Notes under the pieces: model-generated
The model's database searches: none
Told to the model about the DNA's origin: nothing
What the model saw: only the letters and a program-made list of their open reading frames with translations
Program-made: the position numbers and the translations under genes
Shown here: positions 24,990 through 32,527 of the stretch, in pieces
Numbering within the stretch: position 1 is the stretch's first letter
Layout: each line of letters begins with the position of its first letter
Source: Spirochaetota bacterium
GTDB taxonomy: Bacteria > Spirochaetota > Leptospiria > Turneriellales > Turneriellaceae
NCBI GenBank assembly: GCA_963205035.1
Contig: CAUJII010000172.1
Span: 1 to 40,105 of the forward strand
Reading direction: 5' to 3'
Length of the DNA stretch: 40,105 nt

Positions 24990-25033
24990 CGACGCGTGTT
25001 TATTCGCAACGCTTACGCGAGTGCCTGTTCAGG

Positions 25034-25738
25034 TTAGTTACCCGCTTTGACGACCATCGCCGAGGCGGCTAAGAGATTTTGCAGAGCATGGCCGCAGACC
25101 GCCGGCCAAAGACTTTGAGAACGCCAAGTGACGTATTGAAAAATTAGCGCCATCGCCAAGATGGGGGGTAGGGCGGTAAAACTGTACGCGCCTTCGATGT
25201 GACTCAAGGTGAAAAGAATCGCACAAAAGAGTGCCGCTGCGAGAACATATTTCCTCTCTGTCACGCCTGTTGTGAGAGTGCCGAAAAGAAGCCCCCGAAA
25301 AATCCACTCTTCATATCCGGGGACGACGACGACAGTCGCGACGAGAAAAGCATACCGGTTGTCATAGATTTCTTTCGTGTCGAGAAAGCCTAATTGCTTC
25401 GGAGTGATTTGAAGGATGCTATAAAGAACACTAAAAAAAATTAGGCTAAGAAAAATTAATCCACAAGCTAAAAAAATTTCTTTGAGCGGCACACGTTGGA
25501 AGCCAAAGATTTGAGTGCCCGTGAAGCGCATGAGAAAGGGGGCGGGTAAGAGTGCCCCCGCCATTTGAACGACGACACTCACAAGAAGAAACCGAAACGT
25601 TGGCGTGGTTTCCTCAGTAGGGAAAATGCGTAATGTCAAGAACGCAAAAATTTGGATGAGCGCAAAAGACGCGAGGAGATAAACGAGAACGACAGCGTAG
25701 CGCGCTTTGAGGGGGCGCATGCCGTTCGTCTGGTTCAT
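25034..25738 (-). CDS. CPBP-family intramembrane metalloprotease
   Basis: The 234-residue membrane protein has about six to seven helices and the family motifs: EEWIFRGLLFG (EExxxR), FTLSHIE (catalytic His) and GHALQNLLAA (HxxxN). These residues form the membrane-embedded active site of the CAAX/ABI protease family (Rce1-like). In bacteria such proteins often serve peptide processing or immunity, but no peptide substrate gene is visible. The start overlaps the queF stop by 4 nt, so the genes are co-translated. The pairing with queF is probably only operonic. Confidence 0.85.
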   Translation of the reverse strand: MNQTNGMRPLKARYAVVLVYLLASFALIQIFAFLTLRIFPTEETTPTFRFLLVSVVVQMAGALLPAPFLMRFTGTQIFGFQRVPLKEIFLACGLIFLSLIFFSVLYSILQITPKQLGFLDTKEIYDNRYAFLVATVVVVPGYEEWIFRGLLFGTLTTGVTERKYVLAAALFCAILFTLSHIEGAYSFTALPPILAMALIFQYVTWRSQSLWPAVCGHALQNLLAASAMVVKAGN

Positions 25739-26133
25739 GCGCGATTGTATGAACGACTCACCGTGGTGACAATGCCGCCGCGTGCATTGTACACGACTGA
25801 GATTTTTGCGCTTCGCATTCTTGCCACGTCGATTAAATCATCCAAGACACGGTTGACTACGTTTTCATGGAAAATTCCCACAGAGCGGAATGCCAAGAAA
25901 TACTCTTTTAGAGACTTGAGCTCCAAGCAAACCTTGTCGGGCGTATAGTCTAAATCGACAACGCCAAAATCGGGAAGGCCCGTCTTAGGACATATTGCCG
26001 TAAATTCAGGAAAATTCAGGTGGATGTTGTAATCCCGGTCGGGATAAATATTTTCAAAAACTTCGATTGCAGGCAGAGCGAGGGTGCGGATGTGATTCTG
26101 CCGCCCCTCGTACGAATTTTCGTTCCCTGCCAT
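25735..26133 (-). CDS. queF: NADPH-dependent 7-cyano-7-deazaguanine reductase QueF
   Basis: QueF reduces preQ0 to preQ1 in queuosine biosynthesis. The 132-residue size matches the short type I enzyme. It has the catalytic Cys and Asp in CPKTGLPDFG and the substrate motif SLKEYFLAFRSVGIFHENVVN. It starts 5 nt after the acyl-CoA dehydrogenase stop and overlaps the CPBP gene by 4 nt. No other queuosine gene is visible in the window. Confidence 0.95.
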   Translation of the reverse strand: MAGNENSYEGRQNHIRTLALPAIEVFENIYPDRDYNIHLNFPEFTAICPKTGLPDFGVVDLDYTPDKVCLELKSLKEYFLAFRSVGIFHENVVNRVLDDLIDVARMRSAKISVVYNARGGIVTTVSRSYNRA

Positions 26134-26138
26134 CGAGC

Positions 26139-27887
26139 TTACACTGCGGCCGTTTCTAAGAGCGCCACGAGTCCTGCCAAATAACGCTTGCTCATTGCAT
26201 AAAAGTGTGCGGCAACTTTTGTCTTATGGTTTGCAAGTTCGGTAAGGTTATTCTTCTGCGCAATCGTCACTTGTTGTGCCAACAGAATCGCCACATAAAT
26301 TCGCGCAAACGCGGCAACCATATCAATCGAGACGGCTTCTTTTTCTGTGCGCTCTTTATAGAGTGGCACGAGCTTCACAAGAGTTTCGATGTCGGCATTG
26401 AGTTTTCCTTTGAGGCTTGCGTCGCCAATTTTCTGAGCCTCTTCACGAAGGTGTGTGAGTAGGAAACCGCCTTCGCTAAGTCCCTGAACTACGCCGCCAA
26501 TTGCGGCCACGGCCTGCAACTGAGTTGTGCCTTCGTAGATGGTACAAATACGCGCGTCGCGATAAATTTTTGCAATGTCGTATTCCTCGGTGTACCCTGA
26601 GCCGCCGAAAATTTGCAGTGAATGGTACGCAACAAAGTTGGCCTCTTCGGAGCAGAAGAGCTTCGCTGTGGGAGTCAAAAGCTTTGCTAATTTATCGAGG
26701 CGCAGGACAGTCTCGTTTTTACGAACTGTACGCTCGTCGCCCGTTTCGGCGAGAAGTTTTGCAGAAAGCCCGTCGTAATGGTCGACGATTTCACATGCGC
26801 GGTAGGTCAGCGCACGCATTCCCTCGACCAGAGCTTCGTTGTCGTCTAAAATACGTCTTACAGCTGCGAGCTTGTCGATAGTGTCACCGAACTGCACGCG
26901 CTCCGATGCATATTTTTTGCCTTCTTGGTGTGCGGCTTCCGCGATGCCTAAAGACTGCACGGCGATCCCCATGCGCGCCCCATTCATCATTCCCAAAGCG
27001 TACCGCACAAGCCCCAAGCCTTCCTCGCCGATGAGCTCTGCCTTGCTGTTCTCAAAAACAATTTCACAAGTCGGAGAAATATGGAGTCCCATTTTGTCTT
27101 CGATGCGCGCCACTTCAATGTCGGAGCTATGGACTAAGAAGAACGAAAGACCCTTGGCCCCGGCACCTCCCGAGCGAGCGAGAGTTAAGATGACGCTGGG
27201 CTTGTCGCCGATGCCGCAACCATGCGTAATGAACCGCTTGGTGCCGTTGAGCCGCCACACTCCGTCTTCGCCTTTCGTCGCGCGCGTCATAACACGCGAG
27301 AGATCCGAGCCATAGTTGGGTTCGGTAAGAGCCATCGCTCCCGTCACTTCACCGGCCGCCATTTTGGGAACCCATTCATCGGACATTGTTTTGCTACCAT
27401 AGCGTTCGATGACCTCTGCAAGGTTAAAGCAACCGAGGGCAATCCCGAAAGCCGGGTCGGCGCGCGAGACCAACTCGAGCACGACCGATGCCGCAGTGAG
27501 GTTCATGCCAATACCACCGTGGTGGCGCTCCATCGCATAACCCAAAAGACCGGACTGGCCGAAGAGGTCGATGAGGCGGATCATATCGGGGGGGAAAGTT
27601 ACTTTGCCGTCGTGGAATTTGAGGCCATGCTTATCCATCGCGCGGATGACTGCCGCGACTTCCTTTCCAGAAAGTTCGCCGATTTGCTGCCAGACGGCCT
27701 TGTAACCTTCGATGGCTTCTTGGGTATTATTGGGCGCAAACTGCAGATGTTCGTTATTTGTTTTTTTGAACTCCGCCGCGTCTTTGAAATTTTGTTCTTT
27801 GAGCGGGACGATTGTCGCCCAATCGACGAAATGGTCGAGAGTAAATTGAAGATCTTTGTTTGTGTCGAAATAGTTACCTTGTACCAT
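26139..27887 (-). CDS. acyl-CoA dehydrogenase, long form
   Basis: The 582-residue flavoenzyme of fatty acid or acyl-CoA oxidation has an N-terminal helical domain, FAD-binding beta domain (GAMALTEPNYGSDLSRV; GTKRFITHG) and C-terminal helical domain. The catalytic Glu is in RICTIYEGTTQLQ, the usual YEGT position. After FGGSGYTEEYDIAKIYRDAR a further ~130-residue helical tail is present, as in the larger FadE-like family. GGAGGAAAC precedes the ATG. Operon order is dehydrogenase, queF, CPBP. Confidence 0.92.
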   Translation of the reverse strand: MVQGNYFDTNKDLQFTLDHFVDWATIVPLKEQNFKDAAEFKKTNNEHLQFAPNNTQEAIEGYKAVWQQIGELSGKEVAAVIRAMDKHGLKFHDGKVTFPPDMIRLIDLFGQSGLLGYAMERHHGGIGMNLTAASVVLELVSRADPAFGIALGCFNLAEVIERYGSKTMSDEWVPKMAAGEVTGAMALTEPNYGSDLSRVMTRATKGEDGVWRLNGTKRFITHGCGIGDKPSVILTLARSGGAGAKGLSFFLVHSSDIEVARIEDKMGLHISPTCEIVFENSKAELIGEEGLGLVRYALGMMNGARMGIAVQSLGIAEAAHQEGKKYASERVQFGDTIDKLAAVRRILDDNEALVEGMRALTYRACEIVDHYDGLSAKLLAETGDERTVRKNETVLRLDKLAKLLTPTAKLFCSEEANFVAYHSLQIFGGSGYTEEYDIAKIYRDARICTIYEGTTQLQAVAAIGGVVQGLSEGGFLLTHLREEAQKIGDASLKGKLNADIETLVKLVPLYKERTEKEAVSIDMVAAFARIYVAILLAQQVTIAQKNNLTELANHKTKVAAHFYAMSKRYLAGLVALLETAAV

Positions 27888-28003
27888 GTTTCCTCCGGCG
27901 TTTTTTTAGTCCACAGCTTAGGCGGATGGATAAACGCGTTGATATTTATCGACGTGTTTGCGGATGAAGACACCCTGTCAATTTAATCGTGTATCTGCAC
28001 GGT

Positions 28004-28176
28004 CAGCAACCGGGCGCGGGATTTGTTGGGGGGTAACTTCACAGACAACATTGCATTCACTGCACCGTAAATCTGAAAGCCTCGCAACTTTGCGCGCAAA
28101 GTTGCTGCTAAAGCGGCGAAGACGCCTGCTTTCAGTTTTACGGTGCCCCCCTAACAAATCCCGCGCCCCAGCAACC
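28004..28176. repeat. 8-bp target-site duplication flanking repeat copy 2
   Basis: CAGCAACC occurs at 28004-28011 and again at 28169-28176, immediately outside the element ends. The last C of the element and the first of the repeat overlap, so the duplication is 7 or 8 bp. This is a signature of transposase-mediated insertion. Confidence 0.8.
28012..28169 (-). mobile_element. palindromic MITE-like repeat, copy 2 (inverted)
   Basis: This 158-bp element is the reverse complement of copy 1 at 3876-4035 with only a handful of mismatches, among them the run lengths of G/C at the ends, GAGC versus GTGC beside the internal arm, and TGTGAGG versus TGCGAGG. The same internal inverted arms and the AACTTTGCGCGCAAAGTT palindrome are present. 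The 7-8 bp CAGCAACC duplication on both sides shows recent transposition. No transposase gene is in the window. Confidence 0.88.
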
Positions 28177-28216
28177 GCTGTATTCCCGAAAGCTCTTTAC
28201 AGTACATGCCGGGCAG

Positions 28217-29401
28217 GTGCGTTTTGTCATGCGCTTATCATCAGGGTTGCAGGGTGAGCTCGACCTCATCAAAAAAGTTTTTGCCGACGAAGACTGTAAC
28301 GAAAAAAATATCCTCGAAGTTGCCGAACGATTGTATCAAGAAGGTGAAAAAAATATTTACGCAAGACTTCTGCATATCATGTGCCATCTGCGTTTGGAAG
28401 CCACAGAGGCACGCGATACGTGGCATAACATCATTCGGCACAGGGATTTTCTGGAAAAAAAACTCGCTCGGCACACGGGGTTTCGTGTGGCGATGCTCGA
28501 CTACTTTGTCAACGAGAGTCATGAAATAAGAAACCCGAAAGTGATTGAAATACACGTTTATGCAGAAACGGCGCGGCAAGCCGCTGTCGATGAATTGACG
28601 GGGCTTTACAACCGACGTTTTTTTGAGGCGGCGCTCGAGCGTGAAATTAAACAAGCGCATCGGCATGCGAGGGAGCTTTCTCTCTTAATGATCGATATCG
28701 ACAATTTCAAAAAAATCAACGACACGCATGGGCATGCAACCGGCGACGCCGTGATCTCTGCGCTGGGACGGCTTCTGAAACGCAGCATCCGCCGCGAAGA
28801 CACCGCATGCCGCATCGGCGGTGAAGAGTTCGTGGTTCTCTTTCCCGAGACCAGCGCCGATGGAGCTCTCGTCGTGAGTGAAAAAATTCGTACGGAATTT
28901 GCAAACCTCAACATTGAAGGCTGCACGCTTTCGATTAGCGGTGGGCTTGCAACGTTCCCCGGCGACGCGCAAGAAGCGGCGGCTCTCATTAAAGACGCAG
29001 ATCAAATGCTCTATTTTGCTAAATACTCCGGAAAAAATCGCATCGTCTGTTTTGCGAATAACAAGAGACGGCATATCCGCTATCCGCTCCAGTGGGAGCT
29101 ATCGCTTAAACGCCAAGGGGGACGAAACGGCCAGGCTCTTTCTCAAGACGTTTCGATCGAAGGCATTTCATTTGAATTCGAAGGCGAAGCGACACCGGGC
29201 GAAAACATGGATCTATCGATAGCAGTCGATACGCATTCGTTAGAGCTGCCGGTCGAAATTGTATGGGTCGATGCCGCGCAACAAAATAAGAGGCTGCGTG
29301 CAGGGGCGCGCTTTCTTTTTCCCAGCGAAGAAAATGCACGGTCGTTACGCGAACAACTCCCACTGGGTTTTGAAGCGGAGCTGGAAAGGCATGCTGAGTA
29401 G
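28217..29401 (+). CDS. diguanylate cyclase with C-terminal PilZ domain
   Basis: The 394-residue protein has an N-terminal helical sensor-like region (about 1-110), a GGDEF domain with the active-site GGEEF near 200, and the inhibitory I-site RRED five residues before it. A PilZ domain follows with RRHIR near 284 and the DVSIEGISFEF motif. It should make c-di-GMP and also bind it, giving product feedback on two levels. It starts at GTG 28217 or ATG 28229. A stem-loop with T8 follows. No phosphodiesterase domain is present. Confidence 0.9.
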   Translation: MRFVMRLSSGLQGELDLIKKVFADEDCNEKNILEVAERLYQEGEKNIYARLLHIMCHLRLEATEARDTWHNIIRHRDFLEKKLARHTGFRVAMLDYFVNESHEIRNPKVIEIHVYAETARQAAVDELTGLYNRRFFEAALEREIKQAHRHARELSLLMIDIDNFKKINDTHGHATGDAVISALGRLLKRSIRREDTACRIGGEEFVVLFPETSADGALVVSEKIRTEFANLNIEGCTLSISGGLATFPGDAQEAAALIKDADQMLYFAKYSGKNRIVCFANNKRRHIRYPLQWELSLKRQGGRNGQALSQDVSIEGISFEFEGEATPGENMDLSIAVDTHSLELPVEIVWVDAAQQNKRLRAGARFLFPSEENARSLREQLPLGFEAELERHAE

Positions 29402-29404
29402 AGA

Positions 29405-29485
29405 GGGTGGCTTGGCGCAGAAAAAATCGTCATTTCGCATCGTTTGCACGAGTTCCCGCACAGGCTCCTGGCTACCCTTTTTTTT
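29405..29485 (+). terminator. possible intrinsic terminator after the GGDEF-PilZ gene
   Basis: GGGTGGCT (29405-29412) can pair with GGCTACCC (29470-29477), using two G-U pairs, directly before a run of eight T (29478-29485). The loop is long, about 57 nt, so efficiency is uncertain. The T run makes a terminator plausible. Confidence 0.35.
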
Positions 29486-29541
29486 GCTCTAAGTCTTTCT
29501 CGAAACGACCGATAAAAATTAAAGGAGTACCCAAAAGAAAA

Positions 29542-30453
29542 ATGCGCCTTGCACTATTGAAACCTCTTCGAGCAGTTTGGATATTCCTTTTTGTCATGCC
29601 TTTGAGCATGTCGTGGGGGGCATCTATCGACCAGGGTTTTGTCGAAAAGATACTCCGCGAAAATCGCTATTTTATAGAGTTCGTCAACGTAAGCGTGTCG
29701 AATTTTGGCTCGCCCGAAAACGAGAAAACTCTCAAGGATGCAAACCAACACAATTTCAACGCAAACCTCTATTACTTAGAGAGTAACTATGTCGACGCGT
29801 TTAAAGAAATTCGTTTAAGCCAAGAAATTTTGCTCGATCTCTATTACGATATCGTACAGAAGCGTTATATCGAAGACGCACGCACTCTGCTTGACTTGAA
29901 TGCTCCCATCATTATTCAATCGAAAGACCGCAAGTCGGCGCACTTCTTGCAGTTAGGTTACCGCGACGTTGAAGTGGCGCGTCAGTTTCGAGATATGGGG
30001 TATAACTATAACCGTTTTCTTTTCTCGAATAAAATCCGTTATTACATGGATGCGATTAAGCGCGCCAGGCGTGCAAAGCGTTTCGCATTTTTGTCTTTGA
30101 TTGAAAGCAAAACGCCCATAGAAGATAAGGTGGATTACCAAACACAAACTTGGGACGATGCCAGAAACAAAGATGACCGCGAAGTGATTCGAGATTACGA
30201 GCGCGTAAAAAACAACCTCGTCAATCAGATGAACCGCAAACTTTATGAGAACCGCATGAATTTTTTCTTGCACCACGACGATAACTACGGCCTCATCTCG
30301 GCGCAGAAAAAATCGGTTCTAAAAGACGCTTTCAAAGAACTCGATACAAAACGACCAGAAAAAGCGGTGCGTGATCCAGAATACCCCGCGAAAGATCAAC
30401 CGGAGAAGAACGTCGGCCAACCGGCAAAGCCGCAACCGGAGCCTAAGAAATAA
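29542..30453 (+). CDS. fcpA: FcpA-like flagellar-coiling sheath protein
   Basis: From ATG 29542 (AAAGGAG 14 nt upstream) the product has 303 residues with a signal peptide (LRAVWIFLFVMPLSMSWGA). It is almost wholly helical. Motifs such as YLESNYVDAFKEIRLSQEIL, KDRKSAHFLQLGYRDVEVAR, SNKIRYYMDAIKRARRAKRF and HHDDNYGLIS resemble Leptospira FcpA, the periplasmic flagellar sheath protein that sets filament curvature. The FcpA call is from memory of the family, so I keep it moderate. The proline-rich C-terminal tail (PAKDQPEKN...PQPEPKK) is disordered. The next gene is a smaller similar protein, 5 nt away. Confidence 0.6.
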   Translation: MRLALLKPLRAVWIFLFVMPLSMSWGASIDQGFVEKILRENRYFIEFVNVSVSNFGSPENEKTLKDANQHNFNANLYYLESNYVDAFKEIRLSQEILLDLYYDIVQKRYIEDARTLLDLNAPIIIQSKDRKSAHFLQLGYRDVEVARQFRDMGYNYNRFLFSNKIRYYMDAIKRARRAKRFAFLSLIESKTPIEDKVDYQTQTWDDARNKDDREVIRDYERVKNNLVNQMNRKLYENRMNFFLHHDDNYGLISAQKKSVLKDAFKELDTKRPEKAVRDPEYPAKDQPEKNVGQPAKPQPEPKK

Positions 30454-30458
30454 TTTGC

Positions 30459-31070
30459 ATGGCGAAAAATAGACAAGTCTCACTCCGATACCTCCGTCTA
30501 TTTTTCGCAGCCCTTGTTCTCGCAAATTTTTCTGCCAGTAGCGCAGCGGGGTCTCTCAATTTTGACAAGATGCGCAACAAAGGTGCGCAATACAGCCGCG
30601 AGCTGCGTTATTTTTTGGACTCAGGCTTTGTGCCGGGCCGTCAAAGTGCAATTGAAATGCAGCTTGAGGGTTTTGAACGGAGCATTGCAGGATATAAAGA
30701 AGCGAAACACACAGAAAAAAATCCGGCACTCAAGGCCGTCCAAGCCAGCTACGAAAGATTTCAGATAGAGTTTCGCGACATCGCCGATGTCTTGCGTGCG
30801 CTCATCGACAAATATAAAAAAACGTATTACGAGCGTAGCAGCGAGGCGATTACCAACACGACGACAAAAGAGAAAGTTCTCCGAACAATCGAAGTCGGCA
30901 AGCAAGACGAAGCGCGCGCCTTAGCTGCGTACAATAACAGAAATTTTTCGTACAGTGCGCAGGTTTACTTGCGCTCTCTCAAGCATTTTATGCGCGCTTT
31001 TGAGTTGCGTGGATGGCAGCAGCTTGTGCAAAGCTCAAAGCCCCCAGTGCCCAAGTCGCCTAAAAAATAG
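30459..31070 (+). CDS. exported helical protein, possible second Fcp-family member
   Basis: The 203-residue protein has a signal peptide (LFFAALVLANFSASSA) and a helical body. Shared features with the preceding gene are the helix-rich length, the AAYNNRNFSYSAQVYLRSLKHFMRAFE segment (compare YYLESNYVDAFKEIRLSQ) and the proline/lysine-rich end. It starts 5 nt after the FcpA-like stop, so it is very likely co-expressed. It may be a partner or distant paralogue in the flagellar sheath. Family membership is inferred. Confidence 0.55.
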   Translation: MAKNRQVSLRYLRLFFAALVLANFSASSAAGSLNFDKMRNKGAQYSRELRYFLDSGFVPGRQSAIEMQLEGFERSIAGYKEAKHTEKNPALKAVQASYERFQIEFRDIADVLRALIDKYKKTYYERSSEAITNTTTKEKVLRTIEVGKQDEARALAAYNNRNFSYSAQVYLRSLKHFMRAFELRGWQQLVQSSKPPVPKSPKK

Positions 31071-31071
31071 T

Positions 31072-31977
31072 TTAACGTTCATCGCTGTGCGGCGGCGTCG
31101 TTGTCGCGGTTGGCTGCACGGTCACCGGTTGCACTTGCGGTTGTGAAAGCGTTCCTCGAATGTTGAGTTCGATGCGCCCGTCGTCTTGCAAAACATTCGC
31201 GAAGCGGAGTAATGTGCGCGGGTCTTTGTCTTGGTATTTTTCATAGAATTCATCGGTTGGTTTTAGAATAACATTTAGACTCAGTTGCCCTTGCGCCCCC
31301 GTTTGCATCGAGCCCTTAATCTTGACCGAGGCTAAACGTCCTAACGCCTCGCATTCGTCGATGGCGATTGTGCTTTCATGCACGCGCAATTTCAGTATGA
31401 CTTTAAGAAACGGAACGACAATTTCTTCTTTCAAGAAACGCATCTCTTTATAGACGACCTGCGCCGATTCGCCTTCGAACGATACGCTTCCCTGGAATGC
31501 TTGTTGTGTCCCTCCCGATTTTTTTTGCGTGAGATCTGTCTTCGCTTCGAGAGAATCGATTTTGAGCCCAAAATTGCCCTGCGAAAACGAGAGGATGACT
31601 GCGTTCGCCGTGCTCTTGTAGGTGTCTGAAAAGAGTATGGAGAAGAGAGAAATGTCGCCTTTGACCTCAGCAATCTTGAGAAGTCCTTGATTCTCGCCTT
31701 CACCCGAAAGTGGGATTTTCAAACTTTCGGCTTTGAAGTTGCCAAAGGATGAAAGTTTGAGATTACCAATTTCAACCGCTGGCCCTGTTGCGCTGGCTTG
31801 TCTGAGTGCGAGAAGTGCATAGTCTTCGAGAGGCGCAAAAAAAAGTAATCCAAAGACGAACGCGAGAAAACCCACAAGAAGAGGCACAAGCCGCTTCGCG
31901 ATGCGCTGCCACCGCGGAGCCTCTTCGATGGGCGGCGGGGGAGTTTCCATCGGTTCGGTCGTGCTTTCTTCGCTCAT
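31072..31977 (-). CDS. gspN: type II secretion system protein GspN
   Basis: The 301-residue protein has a proline-rich cytoplasmic N-terminus, one membrane helix (about 29-48) and a large beta-rich periplasmic part (VEIGNLKLSSFGNFKAESL; KGDISLFSILF), as expected for GspN. GspN is an accessory inner-membrane protein of some type II secretion systems. Identification relies on architecture and on position directly after gspM. The C-terminal tail is T/P-rich. Convergent with the gene ending at 31070, with a one-base gap. Confidence 0.75.
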   Translation of the reverse strand: MSEESTTEPMETPPPPIEEAPRWQRIAKRLVPLLVGFLAFVFGLLFFAPLEDYALLALRQASATGPAVEIGNLKLSSFGNFKAESLKIPLSGEGENQGLLKIAEVKGDISLFSILFSDTYKSTANAVILSFSQGNFGLKIDSLEAKTDLTQKKSGGTQQAFQGSVSFEGESAQVVYKEMRFLKEEIVVPFLKVILKLRVHESTIAIDECEALGRLASVKIKGSMQTGAQGQLSLNVILKPTDEFYEKYQDKDPRTLLRFANVLQDDGRIELNIRGTLSQPQVQPVTVQPTATTTPPHSDER

Positions 31978-32002
31978 AGAATTCTATTAACCTTCAGACG
32001 CG

Positions 32003-32524
32003 TCATTGTTTTTTTTGAAAACCCGAAATCTGCACTGTGAAATCGTAGAGTCCCGGCTTTTTAAGAACCGGCCTATAGCTGAACGACTCAATTTTGTAGA
32101 GGGTCTGCACGCTCTGTTCAATTTGTCGGATAAAATCCAGCACCAAATTTGCACTGCTTTCTCGAATAGACACCTTGACTTCGCGCTTCAAGTATTTATC
32201 TTGAACAACGGTATCTGTCGGTGTGAGAGTTCCGACTTTCTCTCTGAGGCCAATCGTCTTGAGCATTTGTTCGATACTCGAAAGCATGTTGTCGAGCTGC
32301 TGCGAATCGCCCGTCTTCATCGCTTGCAAGACTTGATATTCACGCCCGAGTTGTTCGATTCTCATCGTATCTTTTTCTGCGGAAGCCGATCTTTCTTCAA
32401 TCTCAGCGATGTATCGGAAAAACGCCCGCCCTGAAAAAAAGAGTATCAGAAAAAGAAAAAATACGCCCATGAGCATGAGGTATGTGCGCTCGCGCGGGTT
32501 GAGTGACTCCCAGAATTTCTTCAC
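32003..32524 (-). CDS. gspM: type II secretion system protein GspM
   Basis: This 173-residue bitopic protein has a short cytoplasmic part (MKKFWESLNPRERTYLMLMG), one membrane helix, a coiled coil and a small ferredoxin-like periplasmic domain (VKVSIRESSANLVLDFIRQIE; LYDFTVQISGF). GspM dimerises and binds GspL in the inner-membrane assembly platform. The N-terminal WxxLxxRER pattern is typical of the family. It lies 3 nt after gspL, supporting the assignment. Confidence 0.85.
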   Translation of the reverse strand: MKKFWESLNPRERTYLMLMGVFFLFLILFFSGRAFFRYIAEIEERSASAEKDTMRIEQLGREYQVLQAMKTGDSQQLDNMLSSIEQMLKTIGLREKVGTLTPTDTVVQDKYLKREVKVSIRESSANLVLDFIRQIEQSVQTLYKIESFSYRPVLKKPGLYDFTVQISGFQKKQ

Positions 32525-32527
32525 GAT

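Larger units (their letters stand above)
27888..28216. other. gene-free stretch between divergent genes
   Basis: About 330 bases without a gene. It holds promoter space for two divergent genes (minus-strand acyl-CoA dehydrogenase and plus-strand GGDEF protein) and the second copy of the palindromic repeat. A TTGACA on the minus strand at about 27975-27980 is a possible -35, but I could not find a matching -10 at 17 bp. Confidence 0.6.

Noticed and set aside
27975-27980. TTGACA (minus strand) as a -35 box
   Set aside because: No acceptable -10 at 16-18 bp spacing.
27222-27986. 254-aa plus-strand ORF
   Set aside because: Antisense to the acyl-CoA dehydrogenase; no start signal or domain.
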